Below, piece by piece: positions 13,976-25,799 of a stretch of DNA of 64,000 nt. The translations under genes and the position numbers were made by a program. Each line of letters opens with the position of its first letter. The first letter of the stretch is position 1. The notes under the pieces are model-generated. The model did no database searches. It was not told the origin of the DNA and was given only the letters and a program-made list of their open reading frames with translations. The DNA is from Synchiropus splendidus. Taxonomy: Eukaryota; Chordata; Actinopteri; Syngnathiformes; Callionymidae. Location of the stretch: the NCBI RefSeq assembly GCF_027744825.2, contig NC_071349.1:2604001-2668000 (forward strand), given 5' to 3'.

Positions 13976-16900
13976 AAATCTAAGCCGTCTGAAGTGTTTT
14001 TCCAAAGTTATCAACATTTTTATGTTTGGCGTTCCGGAACCCAACTTATCTCATGCTGAAAAAGCGTTTTCTGCATTGTGCCATAACTTTGCAGGGAAGC
14101 TTCAGAACATGAAATTTTCACCTCCCACTATAGAAGAACTGGACTTTCTAGTAGTTGCACATCAAATCTAAGCTGTCTGATATGTTTTTCCAAAGTTATC
14201 AACATTTTTATGTTTGGCGTTCCAGAATCGACCGTATCTCAGGCTGAAAACGCGTTTTACGCATTTTGCCATAACTTTGGAGGGAAGCTCCAGAAAATGA
14301 AATTTTCACCTCCCACTATAGCAGAAAGGGTCTTTCTAGTAGTTGCACATCAAATCTAGGCTGTCTGAAGTGTTTTTCCAAACTTATCAACATTTTTATG
14401 TTTGTCGTTCTGGAATCGACCTTATCTCAGGCTGAAAACGCCTTTTGCGCATTTTGCCATAACTTTGCAGGGAAGCTTCAGAAAATGAAATTTTCACCTC
14501 CCACTATAGCAGAATGGGTCTTTCTAGTAGTTGCACATCAAATCTAAGCCGTCTGAAGTGTTTTTCCAAAGTTATCAACATTTTTATGTTTGGCGTTCCG
14601 GAACCCAACTTATCTCATGCTGAAAACGCGTTTTCTGCATTGTGCCATAACTTTGCAGGGAAGCTTCAGAACATGAAATTTTCACCTCCAACTATAGAAG
14701 AACTGGACTTTCTAGTAGTTGCACATCAAATCTAAGCTGTCTGATATGTTTTTCCAAAGTTATCAACATTTTTATGTTTGGCGTTCCGGAACCCACCTTA
14801 TCTCAGGCTGAAAACACGTTTTCTGCATTGTGCCATAACTTTGCAGTAAAGCTTCAAAACATGAATTTTTCACCTCCCACTATAGCAGAAAGGGTCTTTC
14901 TAGTAGTTGCACATCAAATCTAAGCTGTCTGAAGTGTTTTTCGAAAGTTATCAACATTTTTCTGTTTGGCGTTCCAGAATCGACCTTATCTCAGGCTGAA
15001 AACGCGTTGTCTGCATTGTGCCATTACTTTGCATGGAAGCTTCCGAACATGAAGTTTTAACCTCCCACTATAGCAGAAAGGGTCTTTCGAGCAGTTGCAC
15101 ATCAAATCTAAGCTGTCTGAAGTGTTTTTCCAAAGATATCAACATTTTTATGTTTGGCGTTCCGGAATCGACCTTATCTCAGGCTTAAAACGCGTTTTAC
15201 GCATTGTGCCATAACTTTGCAGGGAACCTTTAGAACATGAAATTTTCACCTCCCACTATAGCAGAAAAGGACTTTCTAGTAGTTGCACATCAAATCTAAT
15301 TTGTCTGAAATGTTGTTCCAAAGTTAGCAACATTTTTAAGTTTGGCGTTTCGGAACCCACCTTATCTCAGGCTGAAAACGCGTTTTCTGCATTCTGCCAT
15401 AACTTCTCAGGGAAGCTTCAGAACACGAAATGTTCACCTCCCATTATAGCAGAAAGGGTCTTTCTAGTAATTGCACATCAAATCTAAGCTGTCTGAAGTG
15501 TTTTTCCAAAGTTATCAACATTTTTATGTTTGGCGTTCCGGAATCTAAATTATCTCAGGCTGAAAACGCTTTTTACACTTTGTGCCATAACTCTGCAGGG
15601 AAGCTTCAGAAAATGAAATTTTCACCTCCCACTATAGCAGAAAGGGTTTTTCTCGTAGTTGCACATCAAATCTAAGCTGTCTGAAGTGTTTTTCGAAAGT
15701 TATCAACATTTTTATGTTTGGCGTCCAGGAATCGACCTTATCTCAGGCTTAAAACGCGTTTTACGCATTGTGCCATAACTTTGCAGGGAACCTTTAGAAC
15801 ATGAAATTTTCACCTCCCACGATAGCAGAAAGGGTCTTTCTAGTAGTTGCACATCAAATCTAAGCTGTCTAAAGTGTTTTTCCAAAGTTATCAACATTTT
15901 TATGTTTGCCGTTCCAGAATCGACCTTATCTCAGGCTGAAAACGCGTTTTACGCATTTTGCCATAACTTTGGAGGGAAGCTCCAGAAAATGAAATTTTCA
16001 CCTCCCACTATAGCAGAAAGGGTCTTCCTAGTAGTTGCACATCAAATCTAAGCTGTCTGAAGTGTTTTTCCAAAGTTATCAACATTTTTATGTGTGTCGT
16101 TCTGGAATCGACCTTATCTCAGGCTGAAAACGCGTTTTACGCATTTTGCCATAACTTTGGAGGGAAGCTCCAGAAAATGAAATTTTCACCTCCCACTATA
16201 GCAGAAAGGGTCTTTCTAGTAGTTGCACATCAAATCTAAGCTGTCTGAAGTGTTTTTCCAAAGTTATCAACATTTTTATGTTTGGCGTTCCGGAACCCAC
16301 CTTATCTCATGCTGAAAACGCGTTTTCTGCATTGTGCCATAACTTTGCAGGGAAGCTTCAGAACATGAAATTTTAACCTCCCACTATTGCAGAAAGTGTC
16401 TTTCTAGTAGTTGCACATCAAATCTAAGCTGTCTGATGAGTTTTTCCAAAGTTATCAACATTTTTATGTTTGGCGTTCCGGTCCCAACTTATCTCAGTCT
16501 GAAAATGCGTTTTCTGCATTTTGCCATAACTTTGCAGGGAAGCTTCAAAACATGAAATTTTCACCTCCCACTATAGCAGAAAGGGTCTTTCTAGTGGTTG
16601 CACATCAAATCTAAGCTATCTGAAGTGTTTTTCGAAAGTTATCAACATTTTTATATTTGGCGTTCCGGAATCGACCTTATCTCAGGCTGAAAACGCGTTT
16701 TACGCATTGTGCCATAACTTTGCAGGGAAGCTTCAGAAAATGAAATTTTCACCTCCCACTATAGCAGAAAGGGTCTTTCTAGTAGTTGCACATCAAATCT
16801 AAGCTGTCTGAAGTGTTTTTCCAAAGTTATCAACATTTTTATGTTTGGCGATCTGGAATCGACCTTATCTCAGGCTGAAAACGCGTTTCACGCATTGTGC

Positions 16901-17190
16901 CATAACTTTGCAGGGAAGCTTCAGAAAATGAAATTTTCACCTCCCACTATAGCAGAATGGGTCTTTCTAGTAGTTGCACATCAAATCTAAGCCGTCTGAA
17001 GTGTTTTTCCAAAGTTATCAACATTTTTATGTTTGGTGTTCCGGAACCCACCTTATCTCATGCTGAAAACGCGTTTTCTGCATTGTGCCATGTCTTTGCA
17101 GGGAAGCTTCAAAACATGAAATTTTTACCTCCCACTATAGCAGAAAGGGGTTTTCTCGTAGTTGCATATCAAATCTAAGCTGTCTCAAGT
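13976..17190. repeat. 17-monomer (3.2 kb) duplicated segment, copy 2
   Basis: Second copy of 10405-13620. The copies differ by scattered single substitutions, for example 'ctaccttatc' at 11955 against 'ctaaattatc' at 15544, and 'gcacttcaaatc' at 13590 against 'gcatatcaaatc' at 17164. The match ends near 17190, where copy 2 runs into a monomer with 'gtctcaagtg' and 'ggaacccacc', at the junction of the next block duplication. About two monomers (13621-13975) separate the copies. Confidence 0.9.
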
Positions 17191-18680
17191 GTTTTTCCAA
17201 AGTTATCAACATTTTTATGTTTGGCGTTCCGGAACCCACCTTATCTCATGCTGAAAACGCGTTTTCTGCATTGTGCCATAACTTTGCAGGGAAGCTTCAG
17301 AACATGAAATTTTAACCTCCCACTATTGCAGAAAGTGTCTTTCTAGTAGTTGCACATCAAATCTAAGCTGTCTGAAGTGTTTTTCCAAAGTTATCAACAT
17401 TTTTATGTGTGTCGTTCTGGAATCGACCTTATCTCAGGCTGAAAACGCGTTTTACGCATTTTGCCATAACTTTGGAGGGAAGCTCCAGAAAATGAAATTT
17501 TCACCTCCCACTATAGCAGAAAGGGTCTTTCTAGTAGTTGCACATCAAATCTAAGCTGTCTGAAGTGTTTTTCCAAAGTTATCAACATTTTTATGTTTGG
17601 CGTTCCGGAACCCACCTTATCTCATGCTGAAAACGCGTTTTCCGCATTGTGCCATAACTTTGCAGGGAAGCTTCAGAACATGAAATTTTAACCTCCCACT
17701 ATTGCAGAAAGTGTCTTTCTAGTAGTTGCACATCAAATCTAAGCTGTCTGATGAGTTTTTCCAAAGTTATCAACATTTTTATGTTTGGTGTTCCGGTCCC
17801 AACTTATCTCAGTCTGAAAATGCGTTTTCTGCATTTTGCCATAACTTTGCAGGGAAGCTTCAAAACATGAAATTTTCACCTCCCACTATAGCAGAAAGGG
17901 TCTTTCTAGTGGTTGCACATCAAATCTAAGCTATCTGAAGTGTTTTTCGAAAGTTATCAACATTTTTATATTTGGCGTTCCGGAATCGACCTTATCTCAG
18001 GCTGAAAACGCGTTTTACGCATTGTGCCATAACTTTGCAGGGAAGCTTCAGAAAATGAAATTTTCACCTCCCACTATAGCAGAAAGGGTCTTTCTAGTAG
18101 TTGCACATCAAATCTAAGCTGTCTGAAGTGTTTTTCCAAAGTTATCAACATTTTTATGTTTGGCGATCTGGAATCGACCTTATCTCAGGCTGAAAACGCG
18201 TTTCACGCATTGTGCCATAACTTTGCAGGGAAGCTTCAGAAAATGAAATTTTCACCTCCCACTATAGCAGAATGGGTCTTTCTAGTAGTTGCACATCAAA
18301 TCTAAGCCGTCTGAAGTGTTTTTCCAAAGTTATCAACATTTTTATGTTTGGTGTTCCGGAACCCACCTTATCTCATGCTGAAAACGCGTTTTCTGCATTG
18401 TGCCATGTCTTTGCAGGGAAGCTTCAAAACATGAAATTTTTACCTCCCACTATAGCAGAAAGGGGTTTTCTCGTAGTTGCATATCAAATCTAAGCTGTCT
18501 CAAGTGTTTTTCCAAAGTTATCAACATTTTTATGTTTGGCGTTCCGGAACCCACCTTATCTCATGCTGAAAACGCGTTTTCTGCATTGTGCCATAACTTT
18601 GCAGGGAAGCTTCAGAACATGAAATTTTAACCTCCCACTATTGCAGAAAGTGTCTTTCTAGTAGTTGCACATCAAATCTA
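16050..18680. repeat. 7-monomer tandem duplication (1315-bp unit, two copies)
   Basis: Unit one is about 16050-17364 and unit two about 17365-18680. The step is 1315 bp, seven periods minus 1. Both units begin with the 'tgtgtgtcgttctgg' monomer (16090/17405) and run through 'gatgagtttttcc' (16433/17748), 'ggcgatctgg' (16848/18163), 'tgttccggaacccacc', 'gccatgtctttgcag' (17086/18401) and 'gtctcaagtg' (17181/18496). The units look almost identical by eye; differences include 'tttctgcattg' at 16323 against 'tttccgcattg' at 17638, and 'ggcgttccggtccc' against 'ggtgttccggtccc' near 16475/17790. Confidence 0.9.
16728..16915. repeat. Representative satellite monomer (188 bp)
   Basis: A near-consensus monomer chosen as a reference, running from one HindIII site to the base before the next. 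Relative to the majority sequence it has an A instead of C at position 11, a changed stretch at 124-126 ('gatctgg' instead of 'gttccgg', which destroys the TTCCGGAA palindrome), and 'ttcacg' for 'tttctg' near 161-165. Positions that vary most across the array are 19-24 (t/g and c/a/g variants before 'cctccc'), 95 (C or G), 127-135 (ggaatcgacc, agaatcgacc or ggaacccacc), 145-160, 163-165 (ctg or acg) and 180-188 (tttgcaggg, ttctcaggg, tttgcatgg, tttgcaagg or tttccaggg). Confidence 0.9.
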
Positions 18681-19430
18681 AGCTGTCTGATGAGTTTTTC
18701 CAAAGTTATCAACATTTTTATGTTTGGCGTTCCGGTCCCACCTTATCTCAGTCTGAAAATGCGTTTTCTGCATTTTGCCATAACTTTGCAGGGAAGCTTC
18801 AAAACATGAAATTTTCACCTCCCACTATAGCAGAAAGGGTCTTTCTAGTGGTTGCACATCAAATCTAAGCTATCTGAAGTGTTTTTCGAAAGTTATCAAC
18901 ATTTTTATATTTGGCGTTCCGGAATCGACCTTATCTCAGGCTGAAAACGCGTTTTACGCATTGTGCCATAACTTTGCAGGGAAGCTTCAGAAAATGAAAT
19001 TTTCACCTCCCACTATAGCAGAAAGGGTCTTTCTAGTAGTTGCACATCAAATCTAAGCTGTCTGAAGTGTTTTTCCAAAGTTATCAACATTTTTATGTTT
19101 GGCGATCTGGAATCGACCTTATCTCAGGCTGAAAACGCGTTTCACGCATTGTGCCATAACTTTGCAGGGAAGCTTCAGAAAATGAAATTTTCACCTCCCA
19201 CTATAGCAGAATGGGTCTTTCTAGTAGTTGCACATCAAATCTAAGCCGTCTGAAGTGTTTTTCCAAAGTTATCAACATTTTTATGTTTGGTGTTCCGGAA
19301 CCCACCTTATCTCATGCTGAAAACGCGTTTTCTGCATTGTGCCATGTCTTTGCAGGGAAGCTTCAAAACATGAAATTTTTACCTCCCACTATAGCAGAAA
19401 GGGGTTTTCTCGTAGTTGCACTTCAAATCT
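17690..19430. repeat. 5-monomer tandem duplication (939-bp step) overlapping the 7-monomer block
   Basis: 17690-18492 recurs at 18629-19431, five periods minus 1 later. It again carries 'gatgagtttttcc', 'ggcgatctgg', 'gcagaatgggtc' and 'gccatgtctttgc' in that order. Because this step lies partly inside the second unit of the 7-monomer duplication, the 'gatgag' to 'catgtcttt' string occurs four times (near 12.8, 16.4, 17.7 and 18.7 kb). At its right end the array returns to the sequence that follows copy 1 of the 3.2 kb segment: 19339-19620 matches 13514-13795. Confidence 0.88.
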
Positions 19431-21300
19431 AAGCTGTCTGAAGTGTTTTTCCAAAGTTATCAACATTTTTATGTTTGGCGTTCCGGAATCGACCTTATCT
19501 CAGGCTGAAAACGCGTTTTACGCATTGTGCCATAACTTTGCAGGGAAGCTTCAGAAAATGAAATTTTCACCTCCCACTATAGCAGAAAGAGTTTTTCTAG
19601 AAGTTGCACATCAAATCTAAGCATTTTGAAGTGTTTTTCCAAAGTTATCAACATTTTTATGTTTGGCGTTCCGGAATCAACCTTATCTCAGGCTGAAAGC
19701 GCATTTTGCGCATTGTACCATAACTTTGCAGGGAACCTTTAGAACATGAAATTTTCACCTCCCACTATAGCAGAAAGGGTCTTTCGAGTAGTTGCACATC
19801 AAATCTAAGCTGTCTGAAGTGTTTTTCGAAAGTTATCAACATTTTTATGTTTGGCGTCCCGGAATCGACCTTATCTCAGGATGAAAAATTGTTTTCTGCA
19901 TTGTCCCATAATTTTCCAGGGAAGCTTCAGAACATGAAATTCTGACCTCCCACTATGGCAGAATGGGTCTTTCTAGTAGTTGCACATTAAATCTAAGCTG
20001 TCTGAAGTGTTGTTCCAAAGTTATCAACATTTTTACGTTTGGCGTTCCGGAATCGACCTTATCTCAGGCTTAAAACGCGTTTTACGCATTGTGCCATAAC
20101 TTTGCAGGGAACCTTTAGAACATGAAATTTTCACCTCCCACGATAGCAGAAAGGGTCTTTCTAGTAGTTGCACATCAAATCTAAGCTGTCTAAAGTGTTT
20201 TTCCAAAGTTATCAACATTTTTATGTTTGGCGTTCCAGAATCGACCTTAACTCAGGCTGAAAACGCGTTTTACGCATTTTGCCATAACTTTGGAGGGAAG
20301 CTCCAGAAAATGAAATTTTCACCTCCCACTATAGCAGAAAGGGTCTTTCTAGTAGTTGCACATCAAATCTAAGCTGTCTGAAGTGTTTTTCCAAAGTTAT
20401 CAACATTTTTATGTTTGGCGTTCCGGAACCCACCTTATCTCATGCTGAAAACGCGTTTTCTGCATTGTGCCATAACTTTGCAGGGAAGCTTCAGAACATG
20501 AAATTTTAACCTCCCACTATTGCAGAAAGTGTCTTTCTAGTAGTTGCACATCAAATCTAAGCTGTCTGATGAGTTTTTCCAAAGTTATCAACATTTTTAT
20601 GTTTGGCGTTCCGGAACCCACCTTATCTCAGGCTGAAAATGCGTTTTCTGCATTGTGCCATAACTTTGCAGGGAAGCTTCAAAACATGAAATTTTCACCT
20701 CCCACTATAGCAGAAAGGGTCTTTCTAGTGGTTGCACATCAAATCTAAGCTATCTGAAGTGTTTTTCGAAAGTTATCAACATTTTTATATTTGGCGTTCC
20801 GGAATCGACCTTATCTCAGGCTGAAAACGCGTTTTACGCATTGTGCCATAACTTTGCAGGGAAGCTTCAGAAAATGAAATTTTCACCTCCCACTATAGCA
20901 GAAAGGGTCTTTCTCATAGTTGCACATCAAATCTAAGCTGTCTGAAGTGTTTTTCCAAAGTTATCAACATTTTTATGTTTGGCGATCTGGAATCGATCTT
21001 ATCTCAGGCTGAAAACGCGTTTCACGCATTGTGCCATAACTTTGCAGGGAAGCTTCAGAAAATGAAAATTTCACCCCCCACTATAGCAGAAAGAGTTTTT
21101 CTAGACGTTGCACATCAAATCTAAGCATTTTGAAGTGTTTTTCCAAAGTTATCATCATTTTTATGTTTGGCGTTCCAGAATCAACCTTATCTCAGGCTGA
21201 AAGCGCATTTTACGCATTGTACCATAACTTTGCAGGGAACGTTTAGAACATGAAATGTTCACCTCCCACTATAGCAGAAAGGGTCTTTCGAGTAGTTGCA
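19431..21300. repeat. Satellite stretch made of re-used older blocks
   Basis: Monomers here are reassortments of types seen to the left. 'ctagaagttgcac' followed by 'ctaagcattttgaag' (19597) matches 13773 and 7570. The 'attctgacctcccactatgg' monomer near 19940 matches 7900-8085. The 'ggcttaaaacgcg' monomer near 20066 matches 12175 and 15746. The 'gatgag' and 'ggcgatctgg' monomers appear again near 20570 and 20983. A 'ctaagcattttgaag' monomer closes the stretch near 21121. No unique sequence is present. Confidence 0.75.
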
Positions 21301-24300
21301 CATCAAATCTAAGCTGTCTGTAGAGTTTTTCCTGAGTAATCAACATTTTTATGTTTGCCGTTCTGAAATCAACCTCATCTCTGGCTGAAAACGCTTTTAA
21401 CGCATTGTGCCATAACTTTGCAGGGAATCTTCAGTACATGATATTTTCACCTCCCACTATAGCAGAAAGGGTCTTTCTCGTAGTTGTACATCAAATCTAA
21501 GCTGTCTGAAGTGTTTTTCGAAAGTTTTCGAAATTTTATGTTTGGTGTTCCTGAATCGACCTTATCTCAGGCTGAAAACAGGTTTTCTGCATTGTGCCAT
21601 AACTTTGCAGGGAAGCTTCAGAACATGAAATTTTCACGTCCCTCTATAGCAGAAAGGGTCTTTCTAGTAGTTGCACATCAAATCTAAGCTGTTTGAAGTG
21701 TTTTGCCAAAGTTAACACCATTTTTATGTTTGGCGTTCCAGAAAAAACCTTATCTTAGGCTGAAAACGCGTTTTACGCAATATGCCATAACTTTGCAGGA
21801 AACCTTCAGAACATGAAATTTTTACCTCCCACTATAGCAGAAAGGGTCGTTCTAGTAGTGGCACATCAAATCTAAGCTGTCTGAAGTGTTTTTCCTGAGT
21901 TATCAACATTTTTATGTTTGGCGTTCCGGAACCCACCTTATCTCAGGCTGAAAACAGGTTTTCTGCATTGTGCCATAACTTTGCAGGGAAGCTTCAGAAC
22001 ATGAAATTTTCACGTCCCTCTATAGCAGAAAGGGTCTTTCTAGTAGTTGCACATCAAATCTAAGCTGTCTGAAGCGTTTTTCGAAAGTTATCAACATTTT
22101 TATGTTTGGCGTTCCGGAATCGACCTTATCTCAGGATGGAAAATCGTTTTCTGCATTGTCCCATAACTTTGCAGGGAAGCTTCCGAACACGAAATTTTAA
22201 CATCCCACTATAGCAGAAAGGGTCTTTCTAGTAGTTGCACATCAAATCTAAGCTGTCTGATGTGTTTTTCCAAAGTTATCAACATTTTTATGTTTGGCGT
22301 TCCGGAATCGACCTTATCTCAGGCTGAAAACGCGTTTTACGCATTGTGCAATAACTTTGCATTGAAGCTTCAGAACATGAAATTTTCACCTCCCACTATA
22401 GCAGAAAGGGTCTTTCTAGTAGTTGCACATCAAATCTAAACTGTCTGAAGTGTTTTTCGAAAGTTATCAACATTTTTATGTTTGGCGTTCCAGAATCGAC
22501 CTTCTCTCAGGCTGAAAACGCGTTGTCTGCATTGTGCCATAACTTTGCATGGAAGCTTCCGTACATGAAATTTTCACCTCCCAGTGTAGCAGAAAGGGCC
22601 TTTCTAGTAGTTGCACATCAAATCTAAGCTGTCTGATGTGTTTTTCCAAAGTTATCAACATTTTTATGTTTGGCGTTCCGGAATCGACCTTTTCTTAGGC
22701 TGAAAACGCGTTTTACGCATTGTCCAATAACTTTGCAGGGTAGCTTCAGAAGATGAAATGTTCACCTCCCACTAGAGCAGAAAGGGTATTTCTAGTAGTT
22801 GCACATCAAATTTAAGCTGTCTGTAGAGTTTTTCCTGAGTAATCAACATTTTTATGTTTGCCGTTCTGAAATCAACCTCATCTCTGGCTGAAAACGCTTT
22901 TAACGCATTGTGCCATAACTTTGCAGGGAATCTTCAGTACATGATATTTTCACCTCCCATTATAGCAGAAAGGGTCTTTCTCGTAGTTGTACATCAAATC
23001 TAAGCTGTCTGAAGTGTTTTTCGAAAGTTTTCAAAATTTTATGTTTTGTGTTCCTGAATCGACCTTATCTCAGGCCGAAAACACGTTTTCTGCATTGTGC
23101 CATAGCTTTGCAGGGAAGCGTTAGAACATGAAATTTTCAACTCCCACTTGAGCAGAAAGGGTATTTCTCGTAGTTGCTCATCAAATCTAAGCTGTCTGTA
23201 GAGTTTTTCCTGAGTTATCAACATTTTTATGTTTGGCGTTCCGGAACCCACCTTATCTCAGGCTGAAAACAGGTTTTCTGCATTGTGCCATAACTTTGCA
23301 GGGAAGCTTCAGAACATGAAATTTTCACGTCCCTCTATAGCAGAAAGGGTCTTTCTAGTAGTTGCACATCAAATCTAAGCTGTCTGAAGCGTTTTTCGAA
23401 AGTTATCAACATTTTTATGTTTGGCGTTCCGGAATCGACCTTATCTCAGGCTGAAAACTCGTTTTACGCATTGTGCAATAACTTTGCATTGAAGCTTCAG
23501 AACATGAAATTTTCACCTCCCACTATAGCAGAAAGGGTCTTTCTAGTAGTTGCACATCAAATCTAAACTGTCTGAAGTGTTTTTCGAAATTTATCAACAT
23601 TTTTATGTTTGGCGTTCCAGAATCGACCTTATCTCAGGCTGAAAACGCGTTTTACGGATTGTGCCATAACTTTGCAGGGAAGCTTCAGAACATGAAATAT
23701 TAACCTCCCACTATAGCAGAAAGGGTCTTTCCAGTAGTTGCATAACAAATTTAAGCTGTCTGATGTGTTTTTCCAAAGTTATCAACATTTTTATGTTTGG
23801 CGTTCCGGAATCGACCTTTTCTTAGGCTGAAAACGCGTTTTACGCATTGTCCAATAACTTTGCAGGGTAGCTTCAGAAGATGAAATGTTCACCTCCCACT
23901 AGAGCAGAAAGGGTATTTCTAGTAGTTGCACATCAAATTTAAGCTGTCTGTAGAGTTTTTCCTGAGTAATCAACATTTTTATGTTTGCCGTTCTGAAATC
24001 AACCTCATCTCTGGCTGAAAACGCTTTTAACGCATTGTGCCATAACTTTGCAGGGAATCTTCAGTACATGATATTTTCACCTCCCACTATAGCAGAAAGG
24101 GTCTTTCTCGTAGTTGTACATCAAATCTAAGCTGTCTGAAGTGTTTTTCGAAAGTTTTCAAAATTTTATGTTTGGTGTTCCTGAATCGACCTTATCTCAG
24201 GCCGAAAACACGTTTTCTGCATTGTGCCATAGCTTTGCAGGGAAGCGTTAGAACATGAAATTTTCAACTCCCACTTGAGCAGAAAGGGTATTTCTCGTAG

Positions 24301-24900
24301 TTGCTCATCAAATCTAAGCTGTCTGTAGAGTTTTTCCTGAGTTATCAACATTTTTATGTTTGCCGTTCCGGAACCCACCTTATCTCAGGCTGAAAACAGG
24401 TTTTCTGCATTGTGCCATAACTTTGCAGGGAAGCTTCAGAACATGAAATTTTCACGTCCCTCTATAGCAGAAAGGGTCTTTCTAGTAGTTGCACATCAAA
24501 TCTAAGCTGTCTGAAGCGTTTTTCGAAAGTTATCAACATTTTTATGTTTGGCGTTCCGGAATCGACCTTATCTCAGGATGAAAAATCGTTTTCTGCATTG
24601 TCCCATAACTTTGCAGGGAAGCTTCCGAACATGAAATTTTAACCTCCCACTATAGCAGAAAGGGTCTTTCTAGTAGTTGCACATCAAATCTAAGCTGTCT
24701 GATGTGTTTTTCCAAAGTTATCAACATTTTTATGTTTGGCGTTCCGGAATCGACCTTATCTCAGGCTGAAAACGCGTTGTCTGCATTGTGCCATAACTTT
24801 GCATGGAAGCTTCCGTACATGAAATTTTCACCTCCAAGTGTAGCAGAAAGGGTCTTTCTCGTAGTTGCACATCAAATCTAAGCTGTCTGAGGTGTTTTTC
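21300..24900. repeat. Sub-family domain with 'tttttcctgagt' spacer variant
   Basis: This domain holds a distinctive monomer type with 'ctgtagagtttttcctgagt' in place of the usual 'ctgaagtgtttttccaaagt'. It occurs near 21318, 22819, 23189, 23946 and 24323, with a relative lacking the 'tagag' change at 21882. It is linked to 'gccgttctgaaatcaacctc', 'cagtacatgatattttc' (21431, 22932, 24059), 'gttttcaaaattttatg' and 'cacgtccctctatagc'. I did not see the 'cctgagt' variant elsewhere in the window, so this looks like a locally amplified lineage. Offsets between copies include 1127, 1315, 1501 and 2442 bp, all near whole numbers of periods. Confidence 0.85.
22628..24565. repeat. 6-monomer tandem duplication (1127-bp step)
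   Basis: 22628-23440 recurs at 23755-24565 with offset 1127 (six periods minus 1). Shared markers are 'ccttttcttaggctg' (22688/23815), 'cactagagcagaaagggtatt' variants, 'ctgtagagtttttcctgagt', 'cagtacatgatattttc', 'ccatagctttgcag' (23100/24227) and 'cacttgagcag' (23144/24271). Divergence begins near 23440/24565, where 'ggctgaaaactcg' faces 'ggatgaaaaatcg'. The right copy then resembles 22120-22250 instead, an offset of 2442. Confidence 0.87.
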
Positions 24901-25799
24901 CAAAGTTATCAACATTTTTATGTTTGGCGTTCCGGAACCCACCTTATCTCAACCTGAAAATGCGTTTTCTGCATTGTGCCATAACTTTAATGGGAAGCTT
25001 CAGAACATGAAATGTTCACCTCCCATTATAGCAGAAAGGGTCTTTCTAGTAGTTCCACATCAAATCTAAGCTGTCTGAAGTGTTTTTCGAAAGTTATCAA
25101 CATTTTTAAGATTGGCGTTCCAGAATCGACCTTATCTCAGGCTGAAAACGCGTTGTCTGCATTGTGCCATAACTTTGCATGGAAGCTTTCGAACATGAAA
25201 TTTTAACCTCCCACAATAGCATAAAGGGTCTTTCTAGTAGTTGCACATCAAATCTAAGCTGTCTGAAGTGTTTTTCCAAAGTTATCAACATTTTTATGTT
25301 TGGCGTTCCAGAAACAACCTTATCTCAGGTTGAAAACGCGTTTTACGCAATTTGCCATAACTTTGCAGGAAAGCTTCAGAACATGAAATTTTTACCTCCC
25401 ACTATAGCAGAAAGGGTCTTTTTAGTAGTTGCACATCAAATCTAAGCTGTCTGAGGTGTTTTTCCAAAGTTATCAACAATTTTATGTTTGGCGTTCCGGA
25501 ACCCACCTTATCTCAAGCTGAAAATGCGTTTTCTGCATTGTGCCATAACTTTGAAGGGAAGCTTCAGAACATGAAATTTTAACCTGCCGCTGTTGCAGAA
25601 AGCGTCCTTCAAGTAGTTGCACATCAAGTCTAACCTGGCTGAAGTGTTTTTCCAAAGTTATCAACATTCTTATGTTTGGTGTTCCGGAATCGACCTTATC
25701 TCAGGCTGAAAACGCGTTTTCTGCATTGTCCCATAACTTTACAGGGAAGCTTTAGAACATGAAATTTTAACCTCCCACTATAGCAGAAAGGGTCTTTCT

